Shown: positions 7,996-17,322 of the stretch, piece after piece | How the letters are laid out: the number at the start of each line of letters is the position of its first letter | Numbering within the stretch: position 1 is the first letter of the stretch | The notes under the pieces: generated by a model | Database searches by the model: none | Told to the model about the DNA's origin: nothing | What the model saw: only the letters and a program-made list of their open reading frames with translations | Made by a program: the position numbers and the translations under genes | Assembly: GCA_045863055.1 (NCBI GenBank) | Contig: BTUW01000001.1 | Span: forward strand, 310,001 to 374,000 | From: UTCHB3 sp008363265 | GTDB taxonomy: Bacteria > Bacteroidota > Ignavibacteria > Ignavibacteriales > Ignavibacteriaceae | DNA length: 64,000 nt | Direction of reading: 5' to 3'

Positions 7996-9093
7996 ATGGA
8001 TGGATTTAGATTTACAAAATACGTACCCCCTTCTCTTAAAGATGCCCGGTTTGATGATCTTCTGAAGATTTTTATGCAGCTTCTCACGATAACATCAGGC
8101 GATGTCAGTCAGGCGATCAACTGGATGAACCAACTTGACCGCCGGTATAAACTCTCTTCTGATTCCTACGGAATGGGTGATTTTATTGACGATCTTAAAC
8201 AGAAAGGCTACCTGAATGAAGATCCCGCAACCGGTAACCTTAACCCCTCGGCCAAATCCGAGAAGACCATTAGAAAACAGTCGCTCGAAGAAATTTTCGG
8301 CAAACTGAAAAGAAGCAATACAGGAAATCACCGGACTCCCTTCACTGGCACCGGTGACGAGCTTACTTCCGACAGACGTGAATTTCAGTTTGGCGATACA
8401 CTCGATCAGGTTGACCTTACAGACTCGATCAGGAACGCACAGATCAATCACGGACTCGACGACTTCAGGCTGACTGAGAATGATCTCGAGATCCAGGAAA
8501 AAGATTTCAAAGCCTCCACTTCAACCGTACTGATGATCGATATTTCGCACTCGATGATACTCTACGGTGAAGACAGAATAACCCCGGCAAAAAAAGTGGC
8601 CATGGCACTCGCTGAACTTATCACAGTAAAGTATCCAAAAGACACCCTCGACATAATCGTCTTCGGAAACGACGCGCGACCAATAGAGATAAAAGACCTG
8701 CCTTACCTGCAGGTTGGCCCGTACCATACTAACACGGTGGCGGGACTGGAACTGGCCATGGAGATACTGAAGCGCAGGAAGACTGCCAACAAACAGATAT
8801 TTATGATAACTGACGGTAAACCCACCTGTCTTAAGATCGGGCTGCGCTATTACAAAAATGCATTCGGACTCGACCGAAAAATTGTGAACAAAACCCTCGA
8901 TCAGGCGGCTATCGCACGTAAACGCGGCATTCCGATAACAACGTTCATGATCGCGTCAGACACTTACCTGCAGCAGTTCGTACGCGAATTTACCAAGGTG
9001 AACAACGGCAGGGCTTTCTATAGCGATCTGGACGGGCTGGGTCAGTTTGTATTTGAAGATTTTATCAGGAACAGAAAAAGGAAGGTCAGATAA
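7996..9093 (+). CDS. VWA-domain protein, partner of the following AAA+ ATPase
   Basis: 365 residues, no signal peptide or membrane segment. The C-terminal half is a von Willebrand A domain with a complete MIDAS start D182-I-S184-H-S186 and a later FMITDGKPT strand. The N-terminal ~170 residues are helical and charged and not recognised. It is followed 4 nt later by a MoxR/Mg-chelatase-type ATPase. Such VWA-AAA+ pairs act as metal-insertion or complex-remodelling chaperones; the client is unknown. No chlorophyll or cobalamin genes are in the window, so I read it as a chaperone pair rather than a true chelatase. Confidence 0.8.
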   Translation: MDGFRFTKYVPPSLKDARFDDLLKIFMQLLTITSGDVSQAINWMNQLDRRYKLSSDSYGMGDFIDDLKQKGYLNEDPATGNLNPSAKSEKTIRKQSLEEIFGKLKRSNTGNHRTPFTGTGDELTSDRREFQFGDTLDQVDLTDSIRNAQINHGLDDFRLTENDLEIQEKDFKASTSTVLMIDISHSMILYGEDRITPAKKVAMALAELITVKYPKDTLDIIVFGNDARPIEIKDLPYLQVGPYHTNTVAGLELAMEILKRRKTANKQIFMITDGKPTCLKIGLRYYKNAFGLDRKIVNKTLDQAAIARKRGIPITTFMIASDTYLQQFVREFTKVNNGRAFYSDLDGLGQFVFEDFIRNRKRKVR

Positions 9094-9097
9094 AGAG

Positions 9098-10621
9098 ATG
9101 ATGAAGATGAATATTGAAGAACTTAGAACCATCGGCGACCTTAAAGCTGCCGGCTATAAGACCAGAACGATCAAGGACGAACTAAGGGAAAATCTGATCG
9201 ACCACATCAGAAACGGCCTGGAACCCTTTCAGGGAATCCACGGATATGAACACACGGTTATCCCCGACCTGAAAAAGGCGATCCTCTCACGCCACAACAT
9301 CCTCCTGCTCGGTCTCAGGGGTCAGGCTAAAACAAGAATAGCCAGAACCCTTGTCAGCCTGCTTGATGAATACATCCCGGCCGTAAAGGGAAGCGAACTG
9401 ATGGATGACCCCTTCAATCCCGTTTCCGTCTTCGCAAGGTCGCAGATTGTGACCCATGGTGACGACACAGAGATCATGTGGATACACAGGGATGAACGAT
9501 ACACAGAGAAACTTGCCACTCCGGATGTCTCAGTCGCGGACCTCATCGGTGATGTCGATCCGATCAAGGCGGCAGCCCTTAAACTCCCCTATTCTGACGA
9601 GCGTGTTATCCACTACGGCCTGATCCCGCGGTCGCACAGGTCGATCTTTGTGATAAATGAGCTCCCCGATCTGCAGGCGAGGATTCAGGTTGCCCTGTTC
9701 AACATTCTGCAGGAAGAGGATATCCAGATCCGTGGATTCAGGATGAAGCTGCCGCTTGATATCCAGTTCGTATTTACTGCCAACCCTGAAGATTACACCA
9801 ACCGAGGATCGATCGTAACGCCACTAAAAGACAGGATCGACAGCCAGATTCTGACCCACTATCCGAAAGAGATCGAAACTGCTAAAGCAATTACAAAACA
9901 GGAAGCTAGACTACACGCCTCCCAGAGGGAGATGATAAAGTGTTCACCCCTCATCGAGGAACTGCTAGAACAGATCGCGTTCGAAGCCAGAAAGAGTGAA
10001 TATATCGATGAAAAGAGTGGTGTTTCCGCCCGTCTGACTATCTCAGGCTATGAAAACCTTCACAGCTCGGCTGAACTGAGAGCACTCAAGAACAAAGAGC
10101 AAAATGTGGCAATAAGGATCAGCGACCTTTTTGAGATCGTTCCCTCGATCACAGGGAAGATCGAACTCGTGTATGAGGGTGAGCAGGAGGGTTCAGCCGT
10201 GGTTGCGCACATGTTGATATCGAAAGCTGTCAGGTCGGTCTTTCTTAACTACTTCCCTTCGCCCGATAAAAAGGGAAAAGAGGAAGACGGCAAGAAGGAG
10301 TATGCAGAAATACTTGAATGGTTTGCGAAGGGGCACACGCTAGATCTACTCAGCAGAACGGATCAGAAGGCTTATGTGGAATCACTCGGAAAAGTACCCG
10401 GTTTGTTCAGGCTCGTTTCGAAATATGTTGCAGGTATACAGCCGGACGAGCAGGCTCTCTTCGCGGAATTTCTTCTTCATGGAATGAGTGAATTTTCACT
10501 GATCAGCAAGTTCGGTCTCTCAGACAAGTTTGTTTTCCGTGACATGCTTTCTTCAATGTTCACCCTCGATACTTCCGGGGATGACGATGAACCTGATGAT
10601 TACAGGGAAGACCGTTTCTAA
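9098..10621 (+). CDS. AAA+ ATPase of the MoxR / Mg-chelatase-subunit-I-like group
   Basis: 507 residues from the ATG at 9098, 4 nt after the VWA gene; earlier in-frame starts lie inside that gene. The P-loop G72-LRGQAK-T79 is a variant form lacking the usual third Gly. The Walker-B position reads FVINELPDL (Asn-Glu instead of Asp-Glu). VSVADLIGDVDPIKAA and FVFTANPEDYTNRGSI are Mg-chelatase-like signature and sensor regions. The C-terminal ~250 residues are helical with an acidic end. It probably remodels a client together with the VWA protein. The family is placed confidently, the function is not. Confidence 0.82.
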   Translation: MMKMNIEELRTIGDLKAAGYKTRTIKDELRENLIDHIRNGLEPFQGIHGYEHTVIPDLKKAILSRHNILLLGLRGQAKTRIARTLVSLLDEYIPAVKGSELMDDPFNPVSVFARSQIVTHGDDTEIMWIHRDERYTEKLATPDVSVADLIGDVDPIKAAALKLPYSDERVIHYGLIPRSHRSIFVINELPDLQARIQVALFNILQEEDIQIRGFRMKLPLDIQFVFTANPEDYTNRGSIVTPLKDRIDSQILTHYPKEIETAKAITKQEARLHASQREMIKCSPLIEELLEQIAFEARKSEYIDEKSGVSARLTISGYENLHSSAELRALKNKEQNVAIRISDLFEIVPSITGKIELVYEGEQEGSAVVAHMLISKAVRSVFLNYFPSPDKKGKEEDGKKEYAEILEWFAKGHTLDLLSRTDQKAYVESLGKVPGLFRLVSKYVAGIQPDEQALFAEFLLHGMSEFSLISKFGLSDKFVFRDMLSSMFTLDTSGDDDEPDDYREDRF

Positions 10622-10624
10622 ACT

Positions 10625-10660
10625 AAAAAGGCTGCCCGCCCGGGCAGCCTTTTCTTTTTT
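10625..10660. terminator. Bidirectional terminator between convergent genes
   Basis: GGCTGCCC / GGGCAGCC stem (10630-10637 with 10642-10649), loop GCCC, with AAAAA on the left and TTTTCTTTTTT on the right. It sits between the AAA+ gene and the convergent gene ending at 10659. Confidence 0.85.
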
Positions 10661-11747
10661 ATAATTTGTCTTTTCGCAGTTTAAGCACCACGAAACGCTT
10701 TTCACGGTCGCTCGCGAATTCCTTCATCGAATCTGTTATCTCATCATGTGAAGTTTCGGGTTCTTCAGGAGCTTTGGAGGTGAGCTCCTGTCGTTTTTTC
10801 TCCAGAAATGAAGAGAAAAGCGATCTGTTCCCATTGGACTGCTGAGTTGCCTGGCTTCTTCCTGATATCTGGGTCGTACCGAATGGTGATTTCGAACGCC
10901 CCTGCCCCACTACCGTAAATCTTGCATTCCTCTGATCGGTTGTTCCAGGGGAGATTTCCGCCTGCGTGTTTGAACCTATTCTGGCATCTTTCAGATGAAC
11001 CCTCTGCCCCGCTTTGTATGGGTCGTAATACGAATCTTCTTCAAAAAGGTTGGTCGACTTCGCATTCCATGATCTCGTTAACGCGGATGGAGTTTCTACT
11101 GTCTCTTTCTTCTGAAATCCGAGATCCTCAGAGGTCAGAGCCTGAAACTTGGTGGCCTTGGGCGCGGGTGGTTCCTGCTTAGGCACTACTTCCGCCTTGG
11201 GTGAATCGATCACTTCATTCGTCATCAGATTTATCACCCGGTCGAAATCGATCTCATCAAAAGCGCAGAGAAGTTCAGCGAATGACCTGTCATTCTGATG
11301 CTGAACCTCGGAGGCCTCCAGGTCGAACGAATAGGATTCATCGAAATGCGCCACACCATCGATAACACCTTTCGACTTAAGCCCCACCTGCTGTATTCTG
11401 AACCGCAGATCAGGATCTTCGCTCAAGAATCCGTTGTCTTCCATCTCTTTGATGCAGTAAATGGGATCAAAATAGATCACTTCCCTTACCGAATTGATCT
11501 CAACCTGCTGTCCGTACTTAACGTAGTTCAGGTCGAATTGCTCAAGATTGGTCAGCAAGCGGTAGGCCACGATCGTCTTGGGTTGCAGATCGTTGACATA
11601 CGAGCACACTTCGTTATAGTGTAAACGTATCGGATTGTGAATTCCAATGTTTTTCCGGATCATCCGGAAGTTATTTTCCAGATCAAAGCGGTTCTCTGAA
11701 TAGATCAGAATATCGCTTCCATCTCCTCTGGTTGTTTCTAATATCAT
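10659..11747 (-). CDS. Uncharacterised cytoplasmic protein with conserved-looking N-terminal domain and disordered tail
   Basis: 362 residues from the ATG at 11747, preferred over an in-frame start at 11792 because the protein then begins MILETTRGDGSDILIYS, a plausible beta-strand start. Residues 1-~185 look globular (alternating strands and helices; FDPIYCIKEMEDNGF, FAELLCAFDEIDF). Residues ~195-330 are Pro/Lys/Ser/Thr-rich and probably disordered. A charged C-terminal helix ends the protein. No signal peptide, membrane segment or known motif is seen, and I do not recognise the family. It stands alone between two terminators, so it is probably monocistronic. Confidence 0.6.
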   Translation of the reverse strand: MILETTRGDGSDILIYSENRFDLENNFRMIRKNIGIHNPIRLHYNEVCSYVNDLQPKTIVAYRLLTNLEQFDLNYVKYGQQVEINSVREVIYFDPIYCIKEMEDNGFLSEDPDLRFRIQQVGLKSKGVIDGVAHFDESYSFDLEASEVQHQNDRSFAELLCAFDEIDFDRVINLMTNEVIDSPKAEVVPKQEPPAPKATKFQALTSEDLGFQKKETVETPSALTRSWNAKSTNLFEEDSYYDPYKAGQRVHLKDARIGSNTQAEISPGTTDQRNARFTVVGQGRSKSPFGTTQISGRSQATQQSNGNRSLFSSFLEKKRQELTSKAPEEPETSHDEITDSMKEFASDREKRFVVLKLRKDKL

Positions 11748-11872
11748 TGTTCGGCTTAAATTTCGGTTTTTATTTCCACAAGCCTGCGCCAAGGGGCAGG
11801 GAAAATCAGTTCATTCAAACTTAAAATATAATATATTTTTGTTAACTTTTCACTTATGAATCTTAAATCATA

Positions 11873-11909
11873 AAAAAAGCCCGTGATTCAGTTGAACACG
11901 GGCTTTTTT
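11873..11909 (-). terminator. Terminator after the T9SS-secreted protein gene
   Basis: AAAAAGCCCGTG (11874-11885) pairs with CACGGGCTTTTTT (11897-11909), 11-nt loop, 15 nt downstream of the stop codon at 11924. A/T runs on both sides allow termination in either direction. Confidence 0.85.
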
Positions 11910-11923
11910 CAAAGGTTAACTGA

Positions 11924-14830
11924 TCACTTAAGAAGAACCATCTTCTTAATGTCGCTGAAAACCTGATCATCGGCTGTCTTGGCCTTCATTTCGTAGAAAT
12001 AAACACCGCTGGTAAGCTTTGATCCGGTAGCGTCGTCAGCATTCCAGTAGGTCGAGTATGAACCCGCGCTGTTGAAACCTTCATACACAACTTTCACAAC
12101 TTCACCCAACAGGTTGTAAACGGTTATTCTTACGCTTGCAGCCTTGGGAAGTGTGTATTCGATCTTGGTAACAGGATTGAACGGATTGGGATAATTCTGA
12201 CCGAGCGAGAATGTCACAGGAACAGATGATGGAGTCTTTATATCCGTAAGAGTTCCGTTATAGTTGAACGACATGCCCGCGAGGTTGACTATGCCGGTCG
12301 AACCGACAAGTTCACCGGTAGCGGTCGAGCCGATCTTGATCAGGTCGGTCGCCTGATTGGTGAGACCCTTAAGACCGAATAGTTGCCCTTCGGGATCGAA
12401 TTCGAGATCAAAGATCGCAGAACCAAACCCGGTGAAACCTACTCTGGTTGTATCGCCTGTTGAAACGTTGATCTTAAAGATCATGTCTTTCGGTGAACCA
12501 AGCGCCCGGTAGAGCGATGCATAAAGCTCGTTGGTCTGGGGATGGAACGCGATCGAAAGTACTGGAGCCGTGGAGGTGAACCTTTCGGTGAAACTTGAAT
12601 CAAGCAAACTAACCCTGTACACTTTACCGTTTTTACCGGAAGCAAAAAGATTGCCAGTGGTATCGAAAGCGATACTGGAAAGATCCGCGATACTGCTTCT
12701 GAAGAGTGTATGTGCATCTCCGGCAGCCGAGTTAATTCTTGTTATCTCGATCGGCAAAGTGTTCCTGAGGCCGTAGATAACCTTGGTCTTCGGATGAACA
12801 GCTATGCTGAGGAACTGGTTCTTGGTAGTGGGACCGATCTCAGTCGGAACGGCATTGCCGGTTCTGAGATAGAACAGCCTGTTATTGTCAGCACCCCCGG
12901 AAACAGCATACATTGCTCTCTCATTGGTGGGGATGATCTCATAACCTGTGGTGGTAACTGCCACCCTGACAGGATCAGGATTGTTTGTGTTAAGCACCAG
13001 AGTGTCGGCGATGACACCGGGAGCCAGGGGTTTAGCTGTCAATTCGATATCAATCGTGGTGTTCGGTGAAAGAGTGTACGGGAACGAGAGATTCGTGTTA
13101 AGAATAAAGTTACCCGTGCTAAAGTTCATCGAGTTGATCACCAGGGGATCGGTTCCGAAGCTGGTCAGTCTGAACTTCTCCACATGACTGTTTTTATTGA
13201 CTTCTATCTCACCGAAGTTGAGAACAGACTTGTCCTGGAACGCTTTTGGTCCTGTGTAGGGAGCAACGCGCAGAATACCGGTCCATGTGCTCCAGGTGTT
13301 GGAAGCCGATGCGTATTGAGTGAATATCACAAAGTCAGTCTGGTTCTCAGGATCGAGCCAGATTCCCATGTAGTCACCCCAACGGTTTCTTGTTCCGCCG
13401 AAGGTTTTCACATAGTTGGCTTTTCCCGTCTGAAGTGGTGAACTGTACGTAAAATTCGTCTCATTCGCAAATTTGGATGAGTAGAATGCACCTGCATACT
13501 CTGTATCACCTGAACGGGCGAAGGTCATCGCCGCGTTGTTGAATTTATCGACTGAGATAGCACCGAAATAATACCAGAGACCGCTGGAACCGAGGATAGA
13601 CTGCTCTGCGGCGGTTCCTGTGGAGGTATTTATCTTCACATAATGGAGGGCCGAGTAACTTGCCGCGGTGGGGTTTCTGATCGAGTGTACACTCCAGATA
13701 TGTCCGTCTTTGAAGATCGGCTCATCCTGTAACTGTGCACCGTTCGTTGAGATCAGCGGTGTTCCGCCTCCGAGCTGGTTGGCATCCGGAGGTGCGGAGT
13801 AGGAAATGGTCGGCACGGTCGAACCTCTGAGCACAGGTGCTGTCAGCGGATTCTCAACCCAGTAAAGAGCGAAGAAGTTTGACGAACCCGGCGCGTGCAA
13901 AAAATAATATTTTGCCGGATCGTGGGTGTACGCGATCGTCGGTCTTATGTGGAATATCCTCTGATTGGTAGGGCCTGGCGCGGGATATTTGATATCGTAA
14001 AGATCGGTGTATGTGATGGTCGCGTTAACATCGTTTGAGTAAAGCGGGGTTTTCGGGAATATCCTGATCTTGGCATACTGGAAAACGCTCGCGAAAGAGA
14101 ACTGGTTACCACAGATGTAAATGGCGTCATCATCGAAGCCTACACCCTGATAATCCATCCAGCTGCCGTTTGGGACGTCGCCGTTCACGTCAGAGCGGAT
14201 CGCGAAGTTGTACCATACACCTGTTGGGATCGAATCATCCGATACCGAGAACAGAAGGTAACCGCGCGAAGGACTGTCGTTCTGATCAAGCCAAACCATG
14301 ACCCATCTCTTGTCGAAGTGATCATAGACAACTTTAGGATCGAAAGCACCCGGGCCGGAGATCGTTGAGGCATACCACTGATCGGCGTTGATCCTCTTAA
14401 GGAGGTTGCCGTTTTTGTCGAAGATACCGAAATCACTGTTCACAGTGGCTACAATGTAACCGGCGCCGACTGCGACATGTGGATCCGGGGGGATCGAGTT
14501 GGTCTGTGTAAGACCCTGAAAATTCTTCATAAGAAGCGCTTTGGTTGTGTCAACTGCTTCTTTACCGGCGTTCGCGTCCTCAACATAGAACTTGATCGCG
14601 TCGTACATATCCTTATACTCTTCGATGTAATAAGGATCAGCTTTGTAGTCAGCCTTGTTTCTGATGGTTTCAGGCTTTGGAAACGCGTTCGAAGGCGTAA
14701 GACCGAAACTGTTGGTGTTAACCATAACACCACCGGTTTTTGAACCGGCTGCAGGACCGCTGTATGTCTGGGCGACAACAGCAGTACTCAGGAACAATAA
14801 AAACAGTGATAAAAATGTATTTTTGATCAC
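11924..14830 (-). CDS. Large secreted protein with beta-propeller-like repeats and T9SS sorting domain
   Basis: 968 residues. A signal peptide ends at VVAQ (~21). Most of the first 540 residues are a long Trp/Tyr/Asp-rich extracellular region. At ~545-645 there is an ASPM-SPD-2-Hydin-like (choice-of-anchor D) Ig domain (NFGEIEVNKNSHVEKF and onward). Residues ~650-870 form propeller-like repeats (SIAVHPKTKVIYGL, SIAFHPQTNELYAS). The last ~85 residues are a type A T9SS sorting domain: LGQNYPNPFNPVTKIEY, then TVYNLLGEVV and GVYFYEMKA. It should be exported by Sec, sorted by T9SS, and placed on the surface or released. The lipoprotein gene lies 27 nt upstream, so they may be one transcript. Confidence 0.88.
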   Translation of the reverse strand: MIKNTFLSLFLLFLSTAVVAQTYSGPAAGSKTGGVMVNTNSFGLTPSNAFPKPETIRNKADYKADPYYIEEYKDMYDAIKFYVEDANAGKEAVDTTKALLMKNFQGLTQTNSIPPDPHVAVGAGYIVATVNSDFGIFDKNGNLLKRINADQWYASTISGPGAFDPKVVYDHFDKRWVMVWLDQNDSPSRGYLLFSVSDDSIPTGVWYNFAIRSDVNGDVPNGSWMDYQGVGFDDDAIYICGNQFSFASVFQYAKIRIFPKTPLYSNDVNATITYTDLYDIKYPAPGPTNQRIFHIRPTIAYTHDPAKYYFLHAPGSSNFFALYWVENPLTAPVLRGSTVPTISYSAPPDANQLGGGTPLISTNGAQLQDEPIFKDGHIWSVHSIRNPTAASYSALHYVKINTSTGTAAEQSILGSSGLWYYFGAISVDKFNNAAMTFARSGDTEYAGAFYSSKFANETNFTYSSPLQTGKANYVKTFGGTRNRWGDYMGIWLDPENQTDFVIFTQYASASNTWSTWTGILRVAPYTGPKAFQDKSVLNFGEIEVNKNSHVEKFRLTSFGTDPLVINSMNFSTGNFILNTNLSFPYTLSPNTTIDIELTAKPLAPGVIADTLVLNTNNPDPVRVAVTTTGYEIIPTNERAMYAVSGGADNNRLFYLRTGNAVPTEIGPTTKNQFLSIAVHPKTKVIYGLRNTLPIEITRINSAAGDAHTLFRSSIADLSSIAFDTTGNLFASGKNGKVYRVSLLDSSFTERFTSTAPVLSIAFHPQTNELYASLYRALGSPKDMIFKINVSTGDTTRVGFTGFGSAIFDLEFDPEGQLFGLKGLTNQATDLIKIGSTATGELVGSTGIVNLAGMSFNYNGTLTDIKTPSSVPVTFSLGQNYPNPFNPVTKIEYTLPKAASVRITVYNLLGEVVKVVYEGFNSAGSYSTYWNADDATGSKLTSGVYFYEMKAKTADDQVFSDIKKMVLLK

Positions 14831-14857
14831 TTTAGTTACTCCATTAATTAATAAAAC

Positions 14858-15427
14858 TTATTTCTGTCCGGCTTTCCAGGCTTTGTACTGATTCAACAGA
14901 TCGACAGTTGTGGTATCAGTGCTGACCGTGGTTGTAAAACTGAAATCCTTTGTGCCGGCAGGCCATTTGATGATCTGAGGGCCGCCACCCTCACCAAGAT
15001 ATGTCCCGTTCGAAGAAGCAAAGGTCTCCGAGAGGAAACCGCCCATCGAATAGTAAACCGGAGCACATCCGCATCCTTCCTCATAAAGGAATGATATCTC
15101 GGAAAGACTGTTGAATTTAAATTTCACGAGACCATTGAGTTTACCGTCTTCTTCCATAAGATCTTTCGAGGTTACCTGAAGTGACGGGTTGTCGTCTTCG
15201 AAGCGGGTTCCTTTCACGTAGTCATCGATCAGTTCCGCGAAATCTTTCAGGGAAACATCCTCTTCTCCGTCTTTGGCTGACTTGATGTTATAAAATTTTA
15301 TCCAGCCTTCACCTGATCCGTCATTGTTGACCTTGTAGTGGTATTCCTTCTTGTCAACTGTGAGGCATCCGGCAAACAGCAGGGTTGCTAATGCGATTAT
15401 AAATAGTCTCAATGAAATCAATTTCAT
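14858..15427 (-). CDS. Lipoprotein of unknown function
   Basis: 189 residues from the ATG at 15427, chosen because it gives a lipoprotein signal peptide with lipobox LFAGC (Cys21) and follows a strong GGAGG; an upstream in-frame start would bury the signal. The mature part has NNDGSGEGWIKFYN early and a CGC pair (GCGCAPVYYS). It ends in a Thr-rich strand and a basic tail. I do not recognise the family. It lies immediately upstream of the T9SS-secreted gene on the same strand. Confidence 0.7.
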   Translation of the reverse strand: MKLISLRLFIIALATLLFAGCLTVDKKEYHYKVNNDGSGEGWIKFYNIKSAKDGEEDVSLKDFAELIDDYVKGTRFEDDNPSLQVTSKDLMEEDGKLNGLVKFKFNSLSEISFLYEEGCGCAPVYYSMGGFLSETFASSNGTYLGEGGGPQIIKWPAGTKDFSFTTTVSTDTTTVDLLNQYKAWKAGQK

Positions 15428-15705
15428 CTGGTTTTCCTCCGGGACTAAAACGATTGATGGGGTTATGAAAATGTGGATATACAACCCTTAAGATATGAAA
15501 TATTTACACTACATACAAAGTGAAAATATAGCAAGTGCTCCATTCACTGCCCCTCTCCCTCAACTGCCAAAACAGCAATTATGTGCGTCCACTCACAATT
15601 ACCATGTCGAACCGCCCTAAAAGCCGGATAAGTGATTCCGGGCAAAAATTGCTCGTTTTCTATGGTTTATAATTGCATCGTGTTTTTAACAAACTTTAAT
15701 AGAAA

Positions 15706-16713
15706 ATGTCACACTTGATAACGAAACCCCTTAAGATATTCATTCTCCTGATCGCGGTCCTGACCCTCACCGAAGTCGCGTACAGAAACAACCTCGTGAA
15801 CTTCCATTCAGGAACCTTCGAAGATCTCAACCCCGGAGAAAAGCCTGGTGATACCGCAGAAAAGCCGGTCGTCCTTGTGCTGGGTGATGAAGTAAGTGCT
15901 TCCGGAAGCGGTTATGTGGAAGCCCTCCGCGGCAAATTCCCGGACCACCTGATCATTAACGGGGCAATCCCCTATTCCGGACCTGTAGAAGCTTCCTGGA
16001 CCGGTGAGAAACTGATAAAAAAATATAACCCGGACATCCTGATCTATCAGGTAAACCCCGCGAACGACCTTTACAACATCAGAAAGGGAAACGATCTCGA
16101 TGAAGCCGGCTTCTTCTCCGCAATTACCGATTATTTATCCGACGAGATCAAAACTTTCGACTACATCAGTGGCACTTTCAATTCGGTGTTCGACAATATG
16201 AGCGGAGCCAAACTTGCTAAAATTGAACCCGATTGCCTCCCTGTCGCACAGCAGCTTGAGTTCTCGACGAAAAGCGGCACGACTGTCGAACCTCAGAAAG
16301 GACTGATCGAGTACTCTTCCTTGCTGAAAAGCGGCAGGGACCAAGACATGGAAGAAATGCTCCAGATCCTTGACGACCTCTTCTGCAAAGTCAAAAAGGA
16401 CTGCCGTGTGCTTCTTACGGTTGTCCCGCATTCAACCTGGGTGAACGGTTGGTACCGTGAACAGATGCTCAGGAGCGGAAACCATATGTCTGAAGAATTC
16501 ATGCGGTTCAGCGGTAACATGCCTTTCATGCAGCAGATCAGAAATCATATCTTCGCCAACAGCCGGGTTAAGATAGTTGATCCCGCCACCTCACTTAAGA
16601 ACAGCGACCGTAAAGAAAGACGCATGTACAATGTCGCTTCTGACCAGTTGAACAAAAGAGGACATGAAGTGCTGGCTGGATTTCTTTCAAGTTATATCCG
16701 GTACAGTTACTGA
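15706..16713 (+). CDS. SGNH-hydrolase-fold protein with degenerate catalytic residues
   Basis: 335 residues, N-terminal signal anchor (~8-25). The fold is recognisable: block I VVLVLGDEVSASG (55-67), INGAIPYSG in block II position, block III NPD-ILIYQVNPANDL (N120/D121), and a C-terminal SDQLNKRGH (312-320). In active SGNH enzymes block I is GDS and the C-terminal block is DxxH-L-N. Here Ser is Glu62 and the His position is Gln314, so the Ser-His pair is missing. It may be a scaffold or binding protein, or use a different mechanism. Monocistronic or paired with the YbaK gene 48 nt downstream. Confidence 0.65.
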   Translation: MSHLITKPLKIFILLIAVLTLTEVAYRNNLVNFHSGTFEDLNPGEKPGDTAEKPVVLVLGDEVSASGSGYVEALRGKFPDHLIINGAIPYSGPVEASWTGEKLIKKYNPDILIYQVNPANDLYNIRKGNDLDEAGFFSAITDYLSDEIKTFDYISGTFNSVFDNMSGAKLAKIEPDCLPVAQQLEFSTKSGTTVEPQKGLIEYSSLLKSGRDQDMEEMLQILDDLFCKVKKDCRVLLTVVPHSTWVNGWYREQMLRSGNHMSEEFMRFSGNMPFMQQIRNHIFANSRVKIVDPATSLKNSDRKERRMYNVASDQLNKRGHEVLAGFLSSYIRYSY

Positions 16714-16761
16714 AAGGTTTGATTTTATTATCTTGCGATCCGGAAAACAAACACTTGATAA

Positions 16762-17229
16762 ATGGCCAAAACAAACGCTGTCCGGATCCTTGAAAGCCGG
16801 AATATTCAATTTTCCACTGAATCCTACGAAGTCACGGAAGACGAACTCGATGCCGTTTCTGTCGCCCGAAAGATCGGGATGGACCCTGACATGGTTTTCA
16901 AAACCCTGGTCGCCCGAAATGAATCCAACCAACTTTTTGTTTTTGTAATTCCCGGTTCGTGTGAACTCGATCTGAAAAAAGCCGCCCGGGCTTCCGGTTC
17001 CAAGAAGATCGAAATGATCAAAGTTAAAGAACTTTTCGACCTGACAGGGTATATCCGCGGAGGATGTTCCCCCATCGGAATGAAGAAACCTTTCCCCACA
17101 TTTATCGACGAAACCTCTCTGTTGTTCGATTTAATATCAATAAGCGCGGGAGTCCGTGGAACACAGATACTCGTCTCTCCCTCAGATCTGATCACAGCCA
17201 TCCCCGCAGAAACCGCTGATCTCATTTAA
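16762..17229 (+). CDS. ybaK: YbaK/EbsC-family aminoacyl-tRNA deacylase
   Basis: 155 residues, full length for the family. Lys47 in MVFKTLV corresponds to the essential Lys of bacterial YbaK; GGCSPIGMKKPFPTFID and SAGVRGTQILVSP are family blocks. YbaK hydrolyses Cys-tRNA(Pro) formed by ProRS misacylation, acting in the cytoplasm. A related specificity (ProX, YeaK-like) cannot be excluded. The S9 peptidase gene follows on the same strand. Confidence 0.9.
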   Translation: MAKTNAVRILESRNIQFSTESYEVTEDELDAVSVARKIGMDPDMVFKTLVARNESNQLFVFVIPGSCELDLKKAARASGSKKIEMIKVKELFDLTGYIRGGCSPIGMKKPFPTFIDETSLLFDLISISAGVRGTQILVSPSDLITAIPAETADLI

Positions 17230-17322
17230 TTCGCCGCCACGATTGTGTCGATTCCCCGTAAATCCCTTAAATTTATTTTTCGTTATTTCACAAATCTGTT
17301 CAATGAATCCCAAGGTGACACT

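Noticed and set aside
7996..10621. Magnesium or cobalt chelatase subunits
   Set aside because: No chlorophyll or cobalamin genes nearby, no large H subunit; the VWA-AAA+ chaperone reading is safer.
13683..13694. GTGTACAC as an SOS box
   Set aside because: Inside the coding region of the secreted protein and without the 4-nt spacing seen at lexA.
15428..15705. Hidden RNA or small gene in the longest gap
   Set aside because: No convincing frame, hairpin or conserved motif was seen.
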